Below the pieces are notes generated by a model. That model ran no database searches, was not told where the DNA came from, and saw only the letters and a list, made by a program, of their open reading frames with translations. A stretch of DNA of 64,000 nucleotides from Chlamydoabsidia padenii (Eukaryota; Mucoromycota; Mucoromycetes; Mucorales; Cunninghamellaceae): positions 1,680,501 to 1,744,500 of the forward strand of contig JAIWND010000001.1 in NCBI GenBank assembly GCA_025330725.1, in the 5' to 3' direction. Numbering within the stretch: position 1 is the first letter of the stretch; every line of letters starts with the position of its first letter. The position numbers were made by a program, and so were the translations under genes. Below, in pieces: positions 57,156 to 64,000 of the stretch.

Positions 57156-59180
57156 ATGGGTGTCCTTAGATTCAAACAGGCCATTGTTAAACAACTATCG
57201 CCCTATATATCATGTGAAGAATCTCAACTACTCTCTCTACTGCGTGTCCCCAAGCGACAAAAAGAAGGTCAATTCTCCCTATCCATACCCAAGCTTCTGG
57301 CAATTCGTCAACCCAAGATGCAAGAACAACAACCAGCTGTATTGTGTCAAGATCTAGCTGCCAAGGTAATTAAAAAAAAAAAAAAAGGATAAACCATGTT
57401 GAATACTTAGTACAACTCTTTGTCAACATAGATTCAACCCACGGACGAAATACAACGTGTCAGCACCCTGGGCACCACTTTACATTTTCATTTACAACAA
57501 ACGCCTTTTGCGGAAACAATCTTACAACAAGTATACACAGAACAAGATCAGTATGGATGGGCACATATTCAGCCACATTCTACCACTGTCTTGATTGATT
57601 ACAGCTCACCAAACATTGCCAAACCCTTCCATGCCGGTCATTTGCGAAGTACGATCATTGGCAACTTTATCAAACGGATCCATCAGGCTATGGGATATCG
57701 AACTATTGGTATCAACTACTTTGGTGATTGGGGGAAACAATATGGTAAAAAAAAAGAGAAGGCGATTCAACTAGTCGGAACCAATACTCACACTCTTCCT
57801 TCTTGCTCATAATAGGTTTACTGGCAGTGGGTTTTGAAAAATATGGCGATGAACATTTGTTGAAAACGGACCCTATTCACCACCTTTACCAAGTCTATGT
57901 CAAGATCAATCAAGACGCTCAAACGGATCCTTTGTTACACCAAAAAGCCAATGAATACTTTAAAATGATGGAACAAGGTAAAAATAAAATAAAAAGATGA
58001 TGATTAGATTGACAGTTTTGCTCTAACTGTCATTTATTCTTTATAGGTGATGAAAAATCCTTGGAACAATGGCAACGATTTAGGGATCTTAGTATATCTT
58101 CTTACGAAACCATCTATGACCGACTGAACATTGCCTTTGAAGTATACTCTGGTGAATCACAAGTAAACGACTACATCCCCAAAGTATACGAACTCTTGAC
58201 ATCCAAGAACCTGGTGACAAGACTAGAAGATGGTGGACTGGCGGTGGATCTGACCCGATTTGGACTGGATCCTGCGATGATTCAACGAGCAGACGGCACC
58301 TCACTTTACTTGACACGTGATCTCGCTAGTATCTTGATGCGGCAAGAAAAGTATCAATTCGACAAGGCGATTTATGTGGTAGGAACAGAACAACAATCCT
58401 ATTTTACCCAACTCTTTGCCTGCGCATCCTTGATGATGGACCAACAACAGTCATCGACAGGTCACTATTTGCATGCCAACTTTGGTCGGATCAATGGTAT
58501 GTCCACTCGACAAGGTACGGCGGTGTTTTTACAAGATATCTTGGATAATGCGCAATCAACCATATTGGAGTACATGCATACAAAGGACAACAACAACATG
58601 GGTGATATTATGGAAGTGGATCAACAAAACATGGAAACTATTGCCGATCAATTGGGGATAAGCGCGATTCTGATTCAAGATATGAAATCGAAACGAAACA
58701 AGAACTATAACTTTGCTTGGGATAGAATGACGGATGCAAAAGGGGATACAGGTGTACTATTACAATATGCTCATGCACGAGCATGTGGGTAAGTTGTTAT
58801 CTACCTACCTATCTATCTATCTATCTATCTATCTACTAACAAGTTGATTTTATATTAGGATCGAACGAAAAGCCAATACACCGGTTACAATGGATTGCGA
58901 CTATACTCTGTTAAAAGAAGACGAAGCCTTTGAATTGATTCAAACCATATCCTACTTTCCCGAAGTCGTACAAACCTCTTTTGACACCTTGGAACCATGT
59001 ACGATCGTCAACTATCTCTTCAGACTCTCTCATGCTACCAGCTCTGCAAGTCATACACTTCGGGTAAAAGATATGGATCCTGCTCTGGCCAAGGCAAGAA
59101 TGTTGATGTTTTGGGCGGCAAGAACTACTTTGAAGAATGGTCTGACTTTATTAGGAATCCGACCTTTAGATAGAATGTAG
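57156..59180 (+). CDS. Arginyl-tRNA synthetase
   Basis: Class I aminoacyl-tRNA synthetase charging tRNA-Arg. Five exons: 57156-57365, 57432-57744, 57816-57977, 58047-58788 and 58859-59180 (1749 nt, 582 aa). The HIGH motif is HAGH at residues 137-140, within SSPNIAKPFHAGHLRST. It is followed by GINYFGDWGKQYG, DLTRFG, RADGTSLYLTRDLA, YVVGTEQQSYF and the KMSK-equivalent GMSTRQGTAVFLQD. The DALR anticodon-binding region ends ARMLMFWAARTTLKNGLTLLGI then RPLDRM. The start MGVLRFKQAIVKQL is preferred over an upstream in-frame ATG at 56985 because the intervening sequence is low-complexity Phe/Leu coded by a T run. It may serve cytosol and/or mitochondria; no clear targeting peptide is seen. AATAAA is at 59222. 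Confidence 0.94.
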
Positions 59181-59662
59181 TTTAGACAAATTGTATTATA
59201 GAGTAGAACTTTTTTTTAATTAATAAACACTATGTATTTGATCACTTTTTTTTTTTAAACCTTTGTTTTATATCGGAATGTGTCAATCCTAAACTTGGAT
59301 AACTGTCATTAGTCTCCTTTTACCTACGTGAAAGGAGTTTATCCCCTTCCGGAAAAAAAAAGACGGAGATAGATTTATCTCGTTTTTGCATGAAAAACAT
59401 ACATATCTCGTTTCTTTATCACGTCTACCGAATGCACACATAGATCCAACCTGCAAATCAACCAACTATAATATATATAAAAAAAAAAACCTAAATTTGA
59501 TTTATTTCAATGACATTACAATCAATAAAGACTAATACTACTAAGGATAAAAAGTAAAAAGTAAAGTAAAAAACACGTGCGTGTGTGTGTGTGGAGAAGA
59601 TTAAAAAAAAAAAATATACTAAGAAGGGGTAGAAGAGTCCAAAAGGAGGAAGACAATCAGAA
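59181..59662. other. Convergent 3' region
   Basis: Polyadenylation region of the synthetase gene (AATAAA 59222) and 3' flank of the minus-strand gene at 59663. A short GT run lies near 59580. No gene is seen. Confidence 0.55.
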
Positions 59663-60741
59663 TCAAGTAGGCACCGACAAATCATTATTGGGTGCAGAAG
59701 AAGGGAGAGGAATTGCTGCTGCTTCCTCCACAGTAGGGGCAACGTTGTCATCTTGTGTTGTTGTTACTGGATCATCCACGGTATCTTCGGGTGATGCTAC
59801 AGCCTTGGTAGATTTCTTGTTGCTGTTATTGTCCTTGATACGAGAAGTAAGATTCTGAGCCATTTTACTCAATCGTCGGGATAAAGTAGGTTTTGATTCT
59901 ATATGCATAATAAAAATAAAAAAATAAAAATAAAAGCAAGATCAGTTTTCCCTCCATCTACCCCAGAAAGGGCGTAAAACTCATAACCTTAATAATGTTT
60001 GTGTGTTTACCTTCATTCGCTGGTAGATCTGTTGTTGGATGATCATCATTTTCAGTGACATTAGTATTGTCGCTGATGGGTGCATTGGTGTCATTATTAT
60101 TATTATCAGAAGAAGCATGGTCTCCATCAGCAGGTTTCTTGGCAAAGATCAGCTTGCGCAGATGACCGATAAAGGGTTCTTTGGAAGGATAGGAAGGAGG
60201 AGTAGCTTCTTGTTCAGTGGTTTGGTGTTCATGTCCTATTTTTTTTGGGGGGGGAGAAAAAATATTAGTATGATCAAAAGAGTTCCCGGTTCCATTTTAC
60301 CTCCATTAGCAGTACCTTGAACTTCAGCTTGAGTGTCAGGTTTATTTGATTTCTATAACAAGGAAGGTATTAGTGATGGGAAGAGAGAGTCATATATATT
60401 TTTACCTTATGAATGAGATCAAAAAGTGTACGAGATAATCGTTTTTCCGACTTGTCTTGAGTGGTAGGATTGTTAGTATCAGCAGTTCCATCAGAGGTTT
60501 CAGTGGTGTCAGCTGGTACGTCTTCATGTTGTGGTTTTTTTTCAAACGACTTTTTCAAAAAGTTGGGAAAAGTAGCCAAAATAGTCGAGCCTTGTTTGGG
60601 AGATGTTCCGCCTGTTTTGTTTTCTTTAGTGTTTGTTTCTTCTTCTTCAGTCGTAACAGGAGCTTCTTCGTGATCTTGAGGTACAGGATTCAATTCGCCA
60701 GCTTCATTGGTCGAAGGAATGGTGTATGGTTCAGCAGGCAT
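59663..60741 (-). CDS. Uncharacterised acidic Thr/Asn-rich protein
   Basis: Four exons on the minus strand: 60406-60741, 60301-60352, 60011-60235 and 59663-59898 (849 nt, 282 aa). It is mostly disordered and rich in Thr, Asp, Glu and Asn. Three short amphipathic basic islands recur: FPNFLKKSFEKK, LSRTLFDLIHK and FIGHLRKLIFAKK, with a fourth, LSRRLSKMAQNLTSRIK, near the C-terminus. KRLSRT and SRRLSK fit basophilic-kinase sites. No known domain. Membrane-surface or scaffold binding through the amphipathic islands is a speculation. Upstream CGGGGTTTAAAT (60904-60915) is a composite-motif variant. Confidence 0.65.
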
Positions 60742-61263
60742 GATGATAAAGTAGGTGGGAAAATTAAAAAAGTAAAAAGAATAAGAGTGAGTTAAAAAAA
60801 AAAAGTGGGGTGCTTTTTTATTTGTGGTATTAGAAAAAAAAAAAAAAAAGGTGAAAGAGAAGAAAAAAAAGGGAGCGGTTTTAAATCAGAAAGATTCAGG
60901 CATCGGGGTTTAAATATATGGACGGTGGTTGGAGGGTTTGCAAGGAGGCGCGCATAAACATCATTATTGTTCGTCTGTCACCTAGAAAGTACGTGCTGTA
61001 CATAAATCCAAACATCATAAATAACACAAATGATGATAATATATCAATACCATCAAAAGACATACAATGTGATCCATTCTAACTATTGATCTTCCCCCCC
61101 AACTATCACCTATATTAAACAACACTGCTAAAAGGTTTCGTTTTATTGTGATAAATATATCGAATAAAGATGATATATATATAGAGAGAGAGACAGAGAG
61201 AAGAGGAGGAGTAAAAAAGGGACATACAGACAAGAAGGGAGAATAGAATAGAACTAATCTAAA
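60742..61263. other. Intergenic
   Basis: Promoter side of the gene at 59663-60741: GAGCGGTTTTAAAT near 60874 and CGGGGTTTAAAT at 60904-60915. The rest is the 3' flank of the minus-strand gene at 61264, with a GA run near 61183-61200. No gene is seen. Confidence 0.5.
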
Positions 61264-62540
61264 TCAACGAGTTAAAAAGGGTTGTTTTTCATTCACACCA
61301 TTGATACTGGATCCCACATCTTGTTCGTAAATAGGAGGAGTGTTGTCATTTTCATCCGTATCCTTGCTGTCTTGGTCATCTTCATACAAAGGTAAAACTT
61401 CATAAGCCGAGTTGACAGAGAGAAGAAGATGTCGGACAAAAAGAGCAGCAGCAAAAAAGATAGTACATAAAGCACCCGCTATCATTCCTTGGACCATGTT
61501 CGATTGAGAGTTCCACCATTGCATCACAGGATCAAACAAGTTGACACATTCATCATTATCACTGTTGTTGTTGTTGTTGTTGTTGTTGCCCATCCAAGGA
61601 GCCAAAAGTTCTTCTTCGATACGTTGTTCATCTTGTTGTTGTTTGGCTTGAGGTAGATGATGAGATGTAGGCGAGTTTTGGGGCAATAAGAATCCAGTGA
61701 TGGGATCCACCGCCCATCGATCTACTCGTCCATTATCAAAGATATCCAAAAGTTGTTGTCCACCATTTGTTTGTATTACCTTTTCATGATTGATTTCCGT
61801 GATCTTTTCTTGTACAGCGATACGGCGGAAGGACACACCTTGTTCATCAACAAGTTCATCCAATAATGTCGCACTAACTTCCACTGTTGCCAAACCCACG
61901 TCAAAACTATCTTGAAGCACGGCCAGGTCTTGATCCGATTCAATGGTTAGTTTGTTCGCATTCGATGCCACCTGTGCTTCTACTTGAATGTTGGAGACAC
62001 CAAGTTCAATAGGGACACCATTACAATGAAGCTAAAAGGAAGAGAGAGAATATATAAGAGGAGAGATTATACTATACCATTGAAAAATTACCTGGTTTCC
62101 TACCACATCGAATGACACCTGGACAGCCATCACTCGTTCAGCCAATACTGATCCATCATCGTCCACCAGATCATCCACTCGAGTCACAGTCACCAATAGT
62201 TGTTCATTATTCCCTTTGGCATCATTTCGTTTGGATTCCGCTAGTTCCACCGACGTTGCAGATATGTCTTGCAGGGGAGCTGCCACCACGGTTAATACTA
62301 CAATAAAAAAGCACCGACACCAAACCAATTGCAATATGTTTGTTTGATAATGAGAATACAATCATTCCAAAAGTAAGAGGGAACAAAGCAACCCAAGAGA
62401 TAAGAGAAAGAATAAATATAAAAAGAGTATAGGTTAGTATTTAAGAGATAAGGATATCTAATAATGTTTATCATGTTACCGCCATCACACTTACCTAAAG
62501 CCAACAGTAATGTTGTAATCAACAGGTGTTTCAAAGTCAT
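61264..62540 (-). CDS. Predicted type I membrane protein, unknown function
   Basis: Three exons on the minus strand: 62495-62540, 62092-62297 and 61264-62031 (1020 nt, 339 aa). The N-terminal signal peptide MTLKHLLITTLLLALVLTVVA is read across intron 1. The predicted lumenal/extracellular region (about residues 25-250) contains DDLVDDDGSVLAERVMAVQV and LLDELVDEQGVSFRRIAVQEK, two similar halves with Leu-Val-Asp-[DE]-x-G-[SV] that suggest an internal duplication. A poly-Asn run lies near residue 215. One membrane helix follows (GMIAGALCTIFFAAALFV, near residue 260), then an acidic cytosolic tail (LPLYEDDQDSKDTDEND). No family is recognised. Confidence 0.75.
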
Positions 62541-62902
62541 TTTCCAAATGTAGAATGTGTATAATAAAAAAGTAAAGAAGAAGAAGAAAAAATAAGAATA
62601 TATACAAAAAGAAAAAAGTTGACAAAAGGAAAAAATAAGGAGGAGGGATTGAAAAGAGAGGGAAAAGATAAAGACGGAAGTAAATAGTTTTTTACGCTGT
62701 GCGTCACAGCCGCTGCATTTTATTGGTCGACTTTTAAAGTCGGGATTTGTAAAAATTAGGATTCAAAGTTGCATAAACATGAATCCCAAAAAGGAAGAAC
62801 ATTATTTCTGTTCGAAGAAGACTCTTTATTAATGATATTGGAAGGGAGGTAAGTAATTATATAATCTATAGAGGTATGTATGTATATATAAAGTTGTGTA
62901 TA
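62541..62902. promoter_or_regulatory. Promoter region with a CGGGATTTG motif
   Basis: CGGGATTTGTAAAAAT at about 62741 lies about 200 bp upstream of the membrane-protein ATG. The rest is 3' flank of the WD40 gene. No gene is seen. Confidence 0.45.
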
Positions 62903-64000
62903 CTATAGGGTTTTCAAGTTATAACCAAAGTCTAATATCATGATTTTCTTGTCTTGTCCAGCACTATGTATGGCAAAAAAAACAAAAAAATAGATTAGTC
63001 TTTGATGTCACAAGTAAAATCACTTTTAAAGTTTCTCTTTACCTGATGATCTTTGTACTGTTGATTAATACATTAAATATCCAACTTGTGTGGCCACTAT
63101 GGAAGCTGAGCATACAAGTCCCAGTAGCTGCATCCCATACTCGCAAAGTACGATCATAACTACCGCTGACAACCTTACCCTAAAACAAATAAAACATTAA
63201 ATTAAGTGAGTGGATGAGGGTTATTTTCTTTTTTTGGGAACACAAAGGATCGTCATTATCAATAACAAATACCCCTGAATCCTATTTTGTTTCCATTCCC
63301 CCCTTTTTTTCTTCTTCTTTGCCACGTTTTTCCTTTGACTTACCTGGAAGGCATCCACAGTTCGAATTAAATCAGCATGACCTGTCATGGTTTGTAAGCA
63401 ATCGGTAGATTTGAGATCCCATACCTTGATTTTCCCATCCTGGCCACCACTGATGATACAACCCAAGAAGGGATCATAGCGAACACAAGCCAACCCACGT
63501 TGATGACCGACAAAAGTACGGAGACATTGCGCAGTGTTGACGTCCCACAGTTTCAGAGTAGCATCACCTGATGCAGAGATAACTTGACTTGTATCCTTGA
63601 TGTGTTCCAAAGCATTGACTGGCCCATGATGTCCCGCCAATCGATGTACAGGTCGACCTGTTTCCATATCCCATACCCGAACTGTTGTATCCCGAGAAGA
63701 GCTGACGATCCATCCCCCCGTTGTATCCTTGTTCACCAGGCACACGTCCAACACACCATTTGAATGTCCCTCCAATCGTTGTCGAGGCGTCATATCGGGC
63801 AAAGACCAGCAAATCAATGTGGCATCCGAGGATCCAGAGACAAAAAAGGATTGATCCAACGCTACCGCCAAACAAAGAACACTGCCTTGATGTTGTTGTC
63901 GTGTGATTAGGCATTCATGGCGATCCACATCCCACATTTTAACCGACCGATCCCGACTACCGCTGAGGACTTGATTCTTGTTCACCCATACTAAACAATA
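62903..64000 (-). CDS. WD40-repeat protein, C-terminal part (cut at window edge)
   Basis: C-terminal beta-propeller on the minus strand; its 5' end lies beyond position 64000. Visible exons are 63344 to the edge, 63043-63179 and 62903-62963 (stop). At least six WD40 repeats are readable, with motifs VLSGSRDRSVKMWD, FVSGSSDATLICW, IVSSSRDTTVRVWD, VISASGDATLKLWD, IISGGQDGKIKVWD and VVSGSYDRTLRVWD. It ends SAGQDKKIMILDFGYNLKTL. The GH...SGS.D..VR.WD pattern and an ending similar to ILDF resemble F-box/WD40 substrate adaptors of SCF ubiquitin ligases, but the N-terminal F-box would be outside the window, so this remains open. Confidence 0.88.

Overview
The window looks like nuclear DNA of an early-diverging filamentous fungus, most likely a Mucoromycota/Mucorales-type mould. 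The evidence is AT-rich DNA, short GT-AG introns (about 50-200 bp) with TAG/CAG acceptors, many homopolymer A/T tracts, and a standard fungal gene set: division-I chitin synthase, velvet regulator, glycogenin, POM152 nucleoporin, VCX1-type Ca2+/H+ exchanger and Sro7/tomosyn. Species is not assigned. Nearly all multi-exon genes were rebuilt by hand. Each complete model given here has a summed exon length divisible by three, consistent phases and an in-frame stop.

Layout. 0.3-3 kb (minus): an SR splicing factor split by micro-exons, and ribosomal protein uL22. 3.7-9.3 kb (plus): a small unknown protein, a velvet-domain regulator and a coiled-coil protein. 9.6-10.5 kb (minus): ribosomal protein uL13. 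11.2-13.2 kb: divergent snurportin-1 (minus) and ELOF1 (plus). 13.5 kb: an unknown ORF. 14-15.4 kb: gene-poor DNA. 15.4-19.3 kb (minus): NCA2 and a ZIP9-type transporter. 19.5-22.9 kb (minus): two tandem secreted DUF3472-type proteins separated by a decayed duplicate. 23.3-28.5 kb (minus): a very large glycogenin. 29.3-31.2 kb (plus): a CorA/Mnr2-type Mg2+ transporter. 31.6-32.4 kb (minus): SND2/TMEM208. 32.8-36.9 kb (plus): tomosyn/Sro7. 36.9-38.8 kb: gene-poor, with possible gene fragments. 38.8-42.0 kb (plus): chitin synthase. 42.0-45.4 kb: an accessory island with a four-unit tandem repeat, a dead DDE transposase and a nuclear insertion of mitochondrial large-subunit rRNA. 45.4-46.2 kb: ribosomal protein eL14. 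46.5-50.7 kb (plus): POM152. 51.1-52.7 kb (minus): an unknown low-complexity protein. 53.5-55.5 kb (minus): the Ca2+/H+ exchanger. 57.2-59.2 kb (plus): arginyl-tRNA synthetase. 59.7-62.5 kb (minus): two unknown proteins. 62.9-64.0 kb (minus): a WD40 protein cut by the window edge.

No CRISPR, operon or biosynthetic cluster is present. The genes share general housekeeping themes (translation, RNA processing, secretion and cell wall, ion homeostasis, glycogen) and are not one pathway. The most unusual signals are: (1) a recurrent composite motif, consensus GCGGGRTTTSAAA, upstream of many start codons on both strands and also inside each unit of a tandem repeat; (2) three micro-exons of 7, 10 and 12 nt in one SR gene; (3) a predicted 1583-residue glycogenin with an acidic repeat tail; (4) a GC-AG intron directly after an ATG; (5) the repeat/transposon/mitochondrial-insert island.
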